DNA of 47,899 nt from positions 1-47,899 of the forward strand of contig CANQAP010000013.1 of assembly GCA_947589305.1 (NCBI GenBank). Direction: 5' to 3'. This DNA comes from an uncultured Lachnospiraceae bacterium (lineage in GTDB: Bacteria > Bacillota > Clostridia > Lachnospirales > Lachnospiraceae). Made by a program: the position numbers and the translations under genes. How positions within the stretch are numbered: the stretch's first letter is position 1; each line of letters begins with the position of its first letter. The notes under the pieces were generated by a model that was not told the origin of the DNA, made no database searches, and was given only the letters and a program-made list of their open reading frames with translations. Positions 10,820 through 19,752 of this stretch are shown piece by piece.

Positions 10820-11117
10820 AATGTGAAAAACTCCTTTCCCCCCGCAGGGGTTCTTATAATTTAATAATATTTAAATTTATTTTCGTATTCATCTTCGTAG
10901 GGATTGTGAATATGTTGAAATCGGTTCTAATCCCTTGAAAACAATGGAAAACAAAAATGGAAAACATTGTTAAACGGAATGAGATAACTTGTTTATAAGT
11001 CAAAGTTTTGAACAATGAAAATGCAGCTCATTATAATTTGAAAAACAGGATACAAATGTTATAAACCGGACATTCACAATTCATCCACGTCTCATTCACA
11101 AGTATGTATGTTATTGA
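10820..11117. other. dnaA-dnaN intergenic region, possible second origin segment
   Basis: This non-coding AT-rich gap holds near-consensus DnaA boxes. ATATTCACA (one mismatch to TTATNCACA) lies on the minus strand around 10904-10914, and TCATTCACA lies at about 11091-11099. Weaker forms occur around 11075. A GC-rich CCCCGCAGGGG sits just upstream of the dnaN ribosome site. Bipartite origins with boxes on both sides of dnaA are known in Bacillus, so a role in origin unwinding is plausible but not shown. Confidence 0.45.
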
Positions 11118-12470
11118 TTAAAAAGGCATTATTTTCTTTTTAATGGTATCAATGGTAGATCCTAACGTTTCATTTGTTTGCATATTCTGTTTGATCTTAT
11201 CTATGGCGTGCATAACTGTAGAGTGATCTTTCCCTCCAAAGTACTCGCCGATGGATTCTAAAGATTTTTCTGTCAGGATTCTGCATAAATACATAGCAAT
11301 CTGTCTTGCCTGAGCAATATCCGCGCTACGTCTGGAAGACAAAATATCTTCTTTTGAAATGCCGAGATGCTCGCTAACCACATCTGTGATCAAGGAAGGC
11401 GTGATCTCGCGGTTGCTGTTTTTAGAAATCAGGTCTTTTAAAGTTTCTTCTGCAAAAGCAACAGTGATCGGCTGGTTGTCCAATTTGGAAAATACGCTGA
11501 TCTTATTTAATGCACCTTCTAATTCCCGAATGTTTGATACAATGTGTGTTGCAATATATTGAATGACGTCATCCGGGATATCAATGTGATCCTGCTCCGC
11601 GCGTTTTCTTAAGATTGCCATTCTGGTTTCATAATCCGGAGACTGGATATCCACCGGAAGTCCCCACTCCAATCGGGATTTGATACGATCTTCGAGGTTT
11701 TCAATCTCTTTTGGCGCTTTATCGGAAGATATCACAATCTGTTTTCCGGCTTCATGCAGCACATTAAAGGTATGAAAGAATTCCTGCTGAGTCGATTCTT
11801 TTCCTATTATAAACTGGATATCGTCCAATAAAAGAAGATCAATATTCCGGTATTTATTTCGGAATTCTTCTGTTTTATTTTTTTTCAGTGCCTCGATCAA
11901 TTCATTTGTAAATGTTTCACTGGTGACATATAATACTTTTGCGTTTTTATTATGCTGCAATACGTAATGACCGACAGAGTGCATCAGATGTGTTTTTCCT
12001 AATCCCACGCCTCCGTATAAAAATAACGGATTAAACGCCTGTGCAGGCGCTTCTGCTACTGCAACGCATGCCGCATGCGCATGCCGGTTGTTATCTCCGA
12101 CGACGAAAGTATCAAACGTATATCTTGGATTTAGATTACTTGCTTCCATGTTGTATTCTTTATAATTACCGGAAGCGGAAGAAGATGGTTCTTTTATACT
12201 GTCCGGTGATGAGATTAATTGGATATCATAATCTTCATTCAATACGATCTGGATTGATGCTTTAATGAACATATCGTACATTTTTGTTTTTAGAAATTCG
12301 ATGCCGCGTTCGCCAAGCGTTTCGTCTGCCAATAAATAAATCGTATGATCCTTAACATCATAGACTTTTAACGGACGTATCCATGTATTGATCGTGATCG
12401 GAGCCACACCATGTTCTAACTGAATCGAATATAAAATTTTTTCCCAGTTTTCCTCAATTTTTTCTTTCAT
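11118..12470 (-). CDS. dnaA: Chromosomal replication initiator DnaA
   Basis: The 450-residue AAA+ initiator binds DnaA boxes and melts oriC. Domain III has Walker A GGVGLGKTH and Walker B LLLDDIQFI. Domain IV carries the DNA-binding signature DHSTVMHAIDKI. The start at 12470 (MKEKIEENW) is preferred, with AGGAAAGG upstream. The longer frame to 12518 would begin with TTG, has no ribosome site and adds residues unlike DnaA. Transcription is leftward, away from oriC. Confidence 0.97.
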   Translation of the reverse strand: MKEKIEENWEKILYSIQLEHGVAPITINTWIRPLKVYDVKDHTIYLLADETLGERGIEFLKTKMYDMFIKASIQIVLNEDYDIQLISSPDSIKEPSSSASGNYKEYNMEASNLNPRYTFDTFVVGDNNRHAHAACVAVAEAPAQAFNPLFLYGGVGLGKTHLMHSVGHYVLQHNKNAKVLYVTSETFTNELIEALKKNKTEEFRNKYRNIDLLLLDDIQFIIGKESTQQEFFHTFNVLHEAGKQIVISSDKAPKEIENLEDRIKSRLEWGLPVDIQSPDYETRMAILRKRAEQDHIDIPDDVIQYIATHIVSNIRELEGALNKISVFSKLDNQPITVAFAEETLKDLISKNSNREITPSLITDVVSEHLGISKEDILSSRRSADIAQARQIAMYLCRILTEKSLESIGEYFGGKDHSTVMHAIDKIKQNMQTNETLGSTIDTIKKKIMPF

Positions 12471-12532
12471 CAAAGAAAACAACCTTTCCTTATTATTAAT
12501 TAAGTTAAATGGAGACAAAAAAACCCATATAT

Positions 12533-12561
12533 AATATATAACAAATTGAAATATTTCGCAA
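12533..12561 (-). promoter_or_regulatory. Putative dnaA promoter
   Basis: On the minus strand, TTGCGA (12556-12561) and TATATT (12533-12538) are 17 bases apart, about 63 bases before the dnaA start. It is the best match in the dnaA upstream region. The nearby DnaA boxes would allow autoregulation. Confidence 0.5.
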
Positions 12562-12615
12562 GGATAAGGGGTGGAATATTTCTAAATTCATTTAACATAA
12601 TATCTTTCATATAAT

Positions 12616-12737
12616 TGTGTAAAATTATATAATTCACAACCTTGAGAATTGATTTTACATGAAATATTAGCGAAAAAAATAAAAAATCCACATTAAAATA
12701 TTACGTTTTCCACAGGTTGTTCACAAATTGTGTATAA
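12616..12737. other. oriC: oriC: DnaA-box cluster between dnaA and rpmH
   Basis: Matches to TTATNCACA are dense here. The minus-strand TTATACACA at 12729-12737 is perfect. TTGTTCACA (12717-12725), TTTTCCACA (12706-12714), TAATTCACA (12630-12638) and minus-strand TTTTACACA (12616-12624) each have one mismatch. AAATCCACA (12684-12692) has two. The DNA is very AT-rich, and genes diverge here: dnaA-gyrA leftward, rpmH-rsmG rightward. This fits the replication origin. Confidence 0.8.
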
Positions 12738-12798
12738 CATTATGTTAATTGAAAAATAAACTTTACGAAAAAAACGGATTCTTATCGTAAATTAGTTC

Positions 12799-12827
12799 TT
12801 GACTGTTGAATGGGTTTTCCATATAAT
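12799..12827 (+). promoter_or_regulatory. Promoter of the rpmH operon
   Basis: TTGACT (12799-12804), a 17-base spacer and a perfect TATAAT (12822-12827) lie about 85 bases before rpmH. It would drive rpmH-rnpA-yidD-yidC-jag. Its proximity to the DnaA boxes couples the transcript to the origin region. Confidence 0.75.
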
Positions 12828-12912
12828 AAACTAGGTGTTTTTTCAAAAAGCCATATGAAAAATAGTTAAATATAGATTTAACTAACATTTGATTTGAAGG
12901 AGGTGTATGATA

Positions 12913-13047
12913 ATGAAAATGACATTTCAGCCAAAGAAAAGATCACGGAAAAGAGTGCATGGATTTCGAAAAAGAATGAGTACTGCTAACGGCAGAAAAG
13001 TTTTAGCTGCAAGAAGATCAAAGGGTAGAAAGCGTTTGTCAGCATAG
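12913..13047 (+). CDS. rpmH: 50S ribosomal protein L34
   Basis: The 44-residue, very basic protein starts [17 protein letters not shown] and ends KGRKRLSA, a near-invariant L34 sequence. AGGAGG at 12898-12903 is nine bases before the ATG at 12913. An in-frame ATG at 12907 is too close to that site. It is the first gene right of oriC, followed by rnpA as in most bacteria. Confidence 0.97.
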   Translation: MKMTFQPKKRSRKRVHGFRKRMSTANGRKVLAARRSKGRKRLSA

Positions 13048-13086
13048 GTCGCAGTTATGTGACCTTTTTTTCGTTAAGGTTTTATA

Positions 13087-13440
13087 ATGAGACATTATAT
13101 TTCATTGAAAAATAGTAAGGAATTTGGAAACGTATATCAGTGCGGCAGATCTTTTGCCAATAAGTATTTGGTGATGTACGTCTTGGAGAAAGATGATAAA
13201 AAGAATCGACTGGGCATTTCTGTAAGTAAAAAGGTAGGAAACAGTGTTGTACGCCATCGGGTTACAAGGCTGATCCGAGAGAGTTATCGGTTACATCAAA
13301 CGGAAATAAAAACAGGATATGATCTGGTAATTGTTGCCAGAGTCAATAGTCGGCATTGTAACTATTGGGAAGTGGAAAGCGCGTTGTTGCATTTGCTCAG
13401 ACTTCATCATTTAAAATTATCGGGAAAAGAAGATGATTAG
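13087..13440 (+). CDS. rnpA: Ribonuclease P protein component
   Basis: The 117-residue protein subunit of RNase P matures tRNA 5' ends with the RnpB RNA. Conserved features are [27 protein letters not shown] and the RNR-like basic stretch [18 protein letters not shown]. The short gap from rpmH and the overlap with yidD indicate one operon. Confidence 0.95.
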   Translation: MRHYISLKNSKEFGNVYQCGRSFANKYLVMYVLEKDDKKNRLGISVSKKVGNSVVRHRVTRLIRESYRLHQTEIKTGYDLVIVARVNSRHCNYWEVESALLHLLRLHHLKLSGKEDD

Positions 13441-13654
13441 TATGAAAAAAATTTGTGTAACGTTGATTCGTTTTTATCAGATTTATTTGTCACCCTTGAA
13501 GGGTCATGGAACCTGTAAGTTTTATCCGACTTGTTCCCAGTATGCGATAGAAGCAATTCAAAAATATGGCGTTGGAAAAGGCACTCTATTGGCAGCTTGG
13601 CGAATTCTTCGGTGCAACCCGTTCTCCAGAGGTGGATATGATCCGGTTCCATAA
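13433..13654 (+). CDS. yidD: Membrane protein insertion efficiency factor YidD
   Basis: The 73-residue protein has the YidD signature [15 protein letters not shown] and [13 protein letters not shown]. It is a small membrane-associated factor that assists YidC-dependent insertion. The frame opens at 13433, overlapping the rnpA stop by eight bases. An ATG at 13442 giving [12 protein letters not shown] is equally likely and would be more typical of the family. Confidence 0.95.
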   Translation: MISMKKICVTLIRFYQIYLSPLKGHGTCKFYPTCSQYAIEAIQKYGVGKGTLLAAWRILRCNPFSRGGYDPVP

Positions 13655-13669
13655 TTTAAGGAGGTTAGT

Positions 13670-14947
13670 ATGATTTTTTTAACTGCACAAGGTGGTATTT
13701 TAGGTCCCTTCTGCTGGCTGTTAGGAAAGATTTTAAATTTAATTTATGAGGGTCTGTCGGCTCTTGGAATTCAAAATCTGGCATTGTGCATCATTGTTTT
13801 TACAGTTGTTGTAAAGTTGATTTTATTACCGTTTACGTTAAGGCAGCAAAGAGGTTCTAAAATCAATCAATATATACAGCCTGAACTTCAAAAAGTCCAG
13901 AAGAAGTATAAGAATCGGACCGATCAGGAATCCATGTTGAAGCAACAGCAGGAGATACAGGAGGTATATAGGAAATACGGAACCAGCATGACGAACGGAT
14001 GCTTATTATCGTTTATACAGCTTCCGATCATTTATGCGTTATACCGGGTTGTTTATAATATTCCGGCTTATGTGCCGTCTATTAAGGAATTATATCTCCC
14101 GATCGCTGAAAAGATTCATGATGTATCCAATTATGTCACGACACTTACGACATTTGTAAGCGAAAATAAGATTTCAACAGCATCCCGTGGAATTAATGCG
14201 TTATCGAAACTGGATGCTTCGGAAATTACAAATAACAACATTATCGATGTTATCTCACAATTTAGCAGTACGCAGTGGAATTCATTCTGTGAAATGTTAT
14301 CCGATCATACGGATCTGGTAAACGTGATTCATTCAAATGTCGCACAGATCGACCATTTGAATCAGTTTATCTTAGGGATCAACATTTCGGAAGCTCCGGG
14401 CTGGAAACTGAGCTGGGCATTGATCATTCCGATATCAGCGGCATTTTTCCAGTTTTTAAATTCAAAGATTCTGCAGGTGCAGCAGCCGGATATGAGCGAC
14501 GGAGATCCGACAGCCGCGCAGTCTGCAGCAATGATGAAGTCCATGACGTATACGATGCCTTTGTTATCGTTATTTGTTTCTATTTCATTACCGGCAAGTA
14601 TCGGTTTGTATTGGACGCTCAGTGCATTGATCAGTGTTCTGATACAGGTTGCCATTAATCTTTATTATGATAAAATTGCCGATATGGATAAGATTCTGGA
14701 AAAACAGATGGAGAAGGCAAAGAAGAAGAAAAAGAAAAAGACCTTTATGGAACGGATGCTGGAAACAGCCGGTAATGCAGATGCCGGCAGCAGTGTGCCA
14801 AACAGTGTTGCAGGGACAAATCTGAAAAATTACAATAATGTATCTTCCGGCGACGGCGGTATGACGACTTACCGCAAGGGAAGTATCTCTTCAAAAGCGA
14901 ATATCATGCAGCAATATTATAATGGTCAAAAGAATAAGGAGGAATAG
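13670..14947 (+). CDS. yidC: Membrane protein insertase YidC/Oxa1
   Basis: The 425-residue Gram-positive-type insertase lacks the large periplasmic domain of E. coli YidC. Membrane segments flank the conserved core, including LCIIVFTVVVKLILLPFT and SFIQLPIIYALYRVVYNIP. The C-terminus is rich in lysine (KAKKKKKKK), which may contact ribosomes. A stretch of about 90 residues between hydrophobic segments (roughly 140-240) is longer than in the shortest homologues. TAAGGAGG precedes the ATG. A lipoprotein cysteine was not identified. Confidence 0.95.
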   Translation: MIFLTAQGGILGPFCWLLGKILNLIYEGLSALGIQNLALCIIVFTVVVKLILLPFTLRQQRGSKINQYIQPELQKVQKKYKNRTDQESMLKQQQEIQEVYRKYGTSMTNGCLLSFIQLPIIYALYRVVYNIPAYVPSIKELYLPIAEKIHDVSNYVTTLTTFVSENKISTASRGINALSKLDASEITNNNIIDVISQFSSTQWNSFCEMLSDHTDLVNVIHSNVAQIDHLNQFILGINISEAPGWKLSWALIIPISAAFFQFLNSKILQVQQPDMSDGDPTAAQSAAMMKSMTYTMPLLSLFVSISLPASIGLYWTLSALISVLIQVAINLYYDKIADMDKILEKQMEKAKKKKKKKTFMERMLETAGNADAGSSVPNSVAGTNLKNYNNVSSGDGGMTTYRKGSISSKANIMQQYYNGQKNKEE

Positions 14948-14949
14948 GA

Positions 14950-15582
14950 ATGGAATTTATCGAGTTTAAGGGAAAGACGGTAGAAGACGCCATAACGGAA
15001 GCTACGATACAGTTTGGTATCACCAGTAACGAACTGATCTATGAAGTAGTAGATAAAGGAAGCACCGGTATTCTAGGATTTATTAACACAAAGCCTGCAA
15101 TTATCCGGGCTAAGAAAAAAGAATCCTTTGAAGAGATCATACAGGAATTTTTAGAGAAATTATTTAATATGATGGAAATTGAGGCGGTAGTTGATGTTTC
15201 TTATAATGACGAAGAAAAGACAATGGATATCAACCTTACCGGTCCGGAAATGGGTGTGCTGATCGGAAAACGCGGACAAACCTTAGATGCGTTACAAAAA
15301 ATCGCACAGTCTGTGTTGAATAAGCATAGCGAGGAGTTTATCCGGGTAAAATTAGATACCGAGAATTATCGTGCAAGAAGAAAAGACACATTGGAAAACC
15401 TTGCGAAGAATATCGCTTATAAAGTAAAGAGAACGAAAAAGTCGGTTGTTTTAGAACCTATGAATCCATATGAAAGACGGATCATTCATTCCGCACTTCA
15501 AAATGATAAGTATGTAAGTACCAGAAGTGAAGGAGAAGAACCATTCCGTCGGGTTGTAATTTACTATAATCGTGCAAAATAA
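14950..15582 (+). CDS. jag: RNA-binding protein Jag/KhpB
   Basis: The 210-residue protein has the three Jag domains. Jag_N covers about residues 1-50. The KH domain includes the GxxG loop in GVLIGKRGQTLDALQ. The R3H domain has NPYERRIIHSALQ. It binds RNA, often with KhpA, and affects cell-wall elongation in Gram-positives. It begins two bases after the yidC stop, a constant partnership in Firmicutes. Confidence 0.95.
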   Translation: MEFIEFKGKTVEDAITEATIQFGITSNELIYEVVDKGSTGILGFINTKPAIIRAKKKESFEEIIQEFLEKLFNMMEIEAVVDVSYNDEEKTMDINLTGPEMGVLIGKRGQTLDALQKIAQSVLNKHSEEFIRVKLDTENYRARRKDTLENLAKNIAYKVKRTKKSVVLEPMNPYERRIIHSALQNDKYVSTRSEGEEPFRRVVIYYNRAK

Positions 15583-15608
15583 GCAAGGTCATATTTGAAA
15601 TGTTAAGG

Positions 15609-15648
15609 GCGGATGCAAAATAAGGAACGCAGTCTATTTTGTATCCGC
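15609..15648 (+). terminator. Long hairpin between jag and mnmE
   Basis: GCGGATGCAAAATA (15609-15622) pairs with TATTTTGTATCCGC (15635-15648) over 14 bp with one G-U pair and a 12-base loop. No clean T-run follows (CTGTTTCTG). It may be a weak terminator, an mRNA 3'-end stabiliser or an attenuator between the two operon halves. Confidence 0.45.
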
Positions 15649-15704
15649 CTGTTTCTGTCAGGATAAAAAACGTATGCTATACAAAACGGGAAGGAGGAAT
15701 ACGT

Positions 15705-17084
15705 ATGTTTCAGACGGATACGATCGCTGCTATTGCAACCGGAATGACAAATGCAGGAATCGGGATTATCAGGGTAAGCGGTGAAGAATCAATAAAAATC
15801 GTAGACCGTATCTTTTGGGCAAAAAATCCGAAGAAAACACTTGAGAAAACGAAAAGTTATCAGGCATTGTTCGGAAATATCCATGACGGTGATGTTATCA
15901 TGGACGAAGCAATCTGTCTTGTCATGCGCGCACCGAATTCCTATACGACCGAAGATGTTGTGGAGATTCAGTGTCACGGAGGAATGATCATGCTCCGTAA
16001 GATACTGGAATTAGTGATCCGTTCCGGTGCCAGAGCGGCAGAAGCGGGAGAATTTACCAAGCGGGCATATCTGGGCGGAAGAATAGATATCACGCAGGCG
16101 GAATCCGTGATGGATCTCATCTATGCGAAGAACGAAATGGCTGCGCGGGCTTCGGTGTCACAGCTTCGGGGTAATTTATCGGAAAAGCTAAAAGAAATTC
16201 GGGCAATGATCCTACATCATATCGCATATATCGAATCGGCGTTGGACGATCCGGAAAATTACAGTCTGGAAGGTTATGCGGATGCGCTGCAGCTACAGTT
16301 AGAGGATACCATCGAACGGCTGGATATGCTGCTTGCAACGGCAGATGAGGGGAAAATCATAAAAGAGGGAATCCGGACGGTCATTTTAGGAAAACCGAAT
16401 GCCGGAAAATCTTCGCTGCTTAACCGTTTATTGGGAGAAGAGCGGGCGATCGTGACAGAGGTTGCGGGAACCACGCGCGATACGCTCGAAGAAGACGCTA
16501 TGATACAAGGTATTCCGTTAAAGATCATTGATACTGCCGGGATCAGGGAGACAACGGACACGGTGGAAAAAATCGGTGTGGATAAAGCGAAAAACTCGGC
16601 AGAGGATGCAGATCTGATCCTCTATGTAGTGGACGGTGCAAAAACGCTGGATGCGGACGACCGGCAGATCATGGAACTGCTCACAGACAGAAAAGTTATC
16701 ACGATAATCAATAAATCGGATGTGGATCAGGTCGTGGACAAGCAGTGGATAACTTCCAATCTTTCATCGCCGGTAGTGGAATTGTCAGCTAAGACAGGCG
16801 AAGGAATGCAGGACTTGTATGAATGTTTGAAAACGATGTTTTTCCATGGTAAACTAACGATGAACGATGAGGTTTACATTACAAACGTACGGCATAAACA
16901 GGCGTTGGCGGAAGCAAAACGAAGTCTTTGTCAGGCTTTGGACAGTATCCGCGGGCAGATGCCGGAGGATTTTTTGACGATCGATATGATGGCGGCATAT
17001 GAGCAACTAGGATATATTTTGGGAGAGACCTTAGATGATGATCTGGCAAATGAGATATTTAGTAAATTCTGTATGGGGAAATAG
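15705..17084 (+). CDS. mnmE: tRNA modification GTPase MnmE
   Basis: The 459-residue protein modifies the wobble uridine (cmnm5U34) of certain tRNAs with MnmG. An N-terminal folate-binding domain starts MFQTDTIAAIATG. A GTPase domain inserted in the helical part has GKPNAGKSSLLNRLL, TTRD, DTAG and NKSD. The C-terminal CMGK corresponds to the family's CxGK. The start at 15705 follows AAGGAGG; the open frame further upstream lacks this. Confidence 0.97.
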   Translation: MFQTDTIAAIATGMTNAGIGIIRVSGEESIKIVDRIFWAKNPKKTLEKTKSYQALFGNIHDGDVIMDEAICLVMRAPNSYTTEDVVEIQCHGGMIMLRKILELVIRSGARAAEAGEFTKRAYLGGRIDITQAESVMDLIYAKNEMAARASVSQLRGNLSEKLKEIRAMILHHIAYIESALDDPENYSLEGYADALQLQLEDTIERLDMLLATADEGKIIKEGIRTVILGKPNAGKSSLLNRLLGEERAIVTEVAGTTRDTLEEDAMIQGIPLKIIDTAGIRETTDTVEKIGVDKAKNSAEDADLILYVVDGAKTLDADDRQIMELLTDRKVITIINKSDVDQVVDKQWITSNLSSPVVELSAKTGEGMQDLYECLKTMFFHGKLTMNDEVYITNVRHKQALAEAKRSLCQALDSIRGQMPEDFLTIDMMAAYEQLGYILGETLDDDLANEIFSKFCMGK

Positions 17085-17101
17085 GAAGGATGCGAAGGTG
17101 A

Positions 17102-18970
17102 ATGCCACAGATAGAAGAAACCTATGATCTGGTGGTTGTGGGAGCCGGACACGCAGGATGTGAAGCGGCTTTGGCAGCAGCCAGAATGGGATTGGAAACC
17201 ATTATATTTACCGTTAGCATGGATAGTGTTGCCATGATGCCTTGCAACCCGAATGTCGGCGGAAGCTCGAAGGGGCATCTGGTGCGGGAAATCGATGCGT
17301 TGGGCGGTGAGATGGGAAAGAATATCGATAAAACTTATATCCAGTCTAAAATGTTAAATGAATCGAAAGGTCCCGCCGTACATTCCCTGCGGGCGCAGGC
17401 GGATAAGGCGGAATATTCCCGGGCAATGCGGATGACTTTGCAGAGTACCGAACATTTAACGCTTCGACAGGCGGAAGTCACACAGATTTTAGCAGAAGGA
17501 AAACGGGTCATTGGAGTAAAAACATATTCCGGAGGTTCGTATTATGCAAAAGCGGTGATATTATGTACCGGTGTTTATTTAAAGGCGCGATGTATTTTCG
17601 GAGAAGTCAGTTATCCGACCGGACCGAACGGATTGCAGGCGGCAAATCATTTAACGGATTCTTTAGTGGAATTGGGAATCCCGGTTCGCCGTTTTAAGAC
17701 CGGCACTCCTGCGAGAATTGATAAACGAAGCATTGATTTCAGTAAGATGGAAGAGCAGAAAGGAGACGAACATATCGTTCCGTTTTCCTTTACGAATACG
17801 GAAGAAGATATTAAGCGGGAGCAGGTGTCCTGCTGGCTTACCTACACGAATGAACACACACATGCGGTAATTCGTGATAATATTCATCGCTCTCCGCTGT
17901 TTTCCGGTGCGATCGAGGGAACCGGTCCGCGGTATTGCCCGTCGATCGAAGACAAAGTGATGAAATTTCCGGATAAGGACCGGCATCAGGTGTTTATTGA
18001 GCCGGAGGGAGAATATACGAATGAAATGTATGTAGGCGGTATGTCCAGTTCTTTACCGGAAGATATACAATATGCCATGTATCGAAGCGTTCCCGGACTG
18101 GAACATGCGAAGATCGTGCGGACGGCATATGCCATTGAGTATGACTGTATTGATGCGACACAATTAAAACCGTCTTTGGAATTTAAGGAATTCTCAGGTC
18201 TTTTTGCAGGCGGGCAGTTTAACGGCAGTTCCGGTTATGAGGAAGCGGCGGCACAGGGCTTCATGGCGGGCGTAAACGCGGCAAGAAAAATTCAGGGAAA
18301 AGCACCGGTGATCTTAGACCGTTCACAGGCATATATCGGTGTACTGATCGACGATCTGGTGACAAAGGAAACGGCAGAACCTTATCGGATGATGACTTCC
18401 CGTGCAGAGTACCGGCTGTTACTCCGTCAGGATAATGCGGATCTGCGTTTGACGGATATCGGATATGAGATCGGTCTGATCGATGAGGAACGATATCGAA
18501 AATTCAATGAAAAACGCGATGCCATCCAAAAGGAACTGCATCGACTGGAAACGACGGTTGTAGGTGCAAATAAGACGATACAGGCTTTTTTGGAGAAAGC
18601 AGGAAGCACTCCGCTCAAGACGGCGTTGACTTTGGCGGATCTGATCCGCAGACCGGAACTGAATTATGAAAAGATCGCGGAGATCGACAGTGAGAGACGC
18701 CCTCTGACGCCGGAAGTGGTGGAGCAGATCAATATTAATCTAAAGTATGAAGGATACATCAAGCGGCAGATGCAGCAGGTAGAGCATTTTAAGAAGTTGG
18801 AGAAACGGAAAATTCCGGAAAGCATAGATTATGATGTGATCGATAATCTACGGATTGAAGCGCGACAGAAACTAAAGGCGATTCGACCGGCTTCTGTCGG
18901 TCAGGCTTCCCGTATCTCGGGTGTGTCACCGGCAGACATTTCAGTGTTGTTGATTTATTTAGGAAAATGA
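17102..18970 (+). CDS. mnmG: tRNA uridine 5-carboxymethylaminomethyl modification enzyme MnmG
   Basis: The 622-residue FAD enzyme has the dinucleotide-binding motif [19 protein letters not shown] at the N-terminus. Conserved MnmG blocks include [22 protein letters not shown] and [16 protein letters not shown]. It works in a complex with MnmE, encoded 17 bases upstream. The family has redox and substrate cysteines, and candidates are present. The start follows GAAGG. Confidence 0.98.
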   Translation: MPQIEETYDLVVVGAGHAGCEAALAAARMGLETIIFTVSMDSVAMMPCNPNVGGSSKGHLVREIDALGGEMGKNIDKTYIQSKMLNESKGPAVHSLRAQADKAEYSRAMRMTLQSTEHLTLRQAEVTQILAEGKRVIGVKTYSGGSYYAKAVILCTGVYLKARCIFGEVSYPTGPNGLQAANHLTDSLVELGIPVRRFKTGTPARIDKRSIDFSKMEEQKGDEHIVPFSFTNTEEDIKREQVSCWLTYTNEHTHAVIRDNIHRSPLFSGAIEGTGPRYCPSIEDKVMKFPDKDRHQVFIEPEGEYTNEMYVGGMSSSLPEDIQYAMYRSVPGLEHAKIVRTAYAIEYDCIDATQLKPSLEFKEFSGLFAGGQFNGSSGYEEAAAQGFMAGVNAARKIQGKAPVILDRSQAYIGVLIDDLVTKETAEPYRMMTSRAEYRLLLRQDNADLRLTDIGYEIGLIDEERYRKFNEKRDAIQKELHRLETTVVGANKTIQAFLEKAGSTPLKTALTLADLIRRPELNYEKIAEIDSERRPLTPEVVEQININLKYEGYIKRQMQQVEHFKKLEKRKIPESIDYDVIDNLRIEARQKLKAIRPASVGQASRISGVSPADISVLLIYLGK

Positions 18971-18986
18971 CGCTAAGGAGAGGAAG

Positions 18987-19697
18987 ATGGAGAATTTACG
19001 ACGAAAAGCAGAACAACTGGGGATCCTATTGTCACATACACAGTTGGAACAGTTTCAGCGCTATTATGAAATGCTTGTAGAAACAAATAAGGTCATGAAT
19101 CTGACGACGATCGTAGAGTATGAAGAAGTAATTGATAAGCATTTTTTGGACAGTATTCTCATAGGAAAACATATGGATTTCAAAACGTCTTTATCCGTTA
19201 TAGATGTCGGAACCGGTGCGGGATTTCCGGGGATACCGTTAAAGATCGTGTTTCCGCAAATACAGGTGACATTGCTGGATTCATTAAACAAAAGGGTTTT
19301 ATTCCTTGAGGATGTTATTCGGAAATTGGAACTCAGCGGGATTGAAGCCGTTCATTGCCGGGCAGAGGATGGGGGTCGAAATCCCCGCTATCGGGAGAAA
19401 TATGATATTTGTGTTTCACGGGCGGTTGCAAATTTATCTGTTTTGTGTGAATACTGTCTGCCGTTTGTAAAACCTTCCGGCTGGTTTATTTCGTATAAGT
19501 CGGCACAGATTCAGGAAGAAGTAAAACAGGCGGAACGCGCGATCCATGTATTAGGCGGCAGTCTACGGGAAGTAGTTCCGGTGACACTGCCGGAGTCGGA
19601 CATCGTCCGGCAGTTTGTAATGATAGAAAAGACCGGACATACACCGAAACCATATCCGAGAAAAGCGGGAACCGTCGGGAAAATGCCGATCGTGTAA
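18987..19697 (+). CDS. rsmG: 16S rRNA (guanine-N7)-methyltransferase RsmG
   Basis: The 236-residue SAM-dependent enzyme methylates a conserved guanosine of 16S rRNA (G527 in E. coli). The motif VIDVGTGAGFPGIPLKI is the SAM-binding loop, and VSRAVANLSVLCEYC follows. It is the last gene of the rightward origin operon. A strong terminator hairpin begins 15 bases after its stop. Confidence 0.96.
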   Translation: MENLRRKAEQLGILLSHTQLEQFQRYYEMLVETNKVMNLTTIVEYEEVIDKHFLDSILIGKHMDFKTSLSVIDVGTGAGFPGIPLKIVFPQIQVTLLDSLNKRVLFLEDVIRKLELSGIEAVHCRAEDGGRNPRYREKYDICVSRAVANLSVLCEYCLPFVKPSGWFISYKSAQIQEEVKQAERAIHVLGGSLREVVPVTLPESDIVRQFVMIEKTGHTPKPYPRKAGTVGKMPIV

Positions 19698-19711
19698 TCA
19701 TATATGGAATG

Positions 19712-19752
19712 AAAAAAGAAAGAACCGCTTGTTTAGCGGCTCTTTCTTTTTT
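19712..19752. terminator. Bidirectional terminator between rsmG and the exonuclease gene
   Basis: Eighteen-base arms (19712-19729 and 19735-19752) pair with one mismatch around the loop TGTTT. A-runs at the 5' end and T-runs at the 3' end make it work in both directions for the convergent genes. The last five codons and stop of the minus-strand exonuclease gene lie inside the right arm. Confidence 0.85.

Noticed and set aside
12471..12518. Longer DnaA N-terminus starting at 12518
   Set aside because: That start would be TTG without a ribosome site, and the extra 16 residues do not resemble DnaA. ATG at 12470 is better placed.
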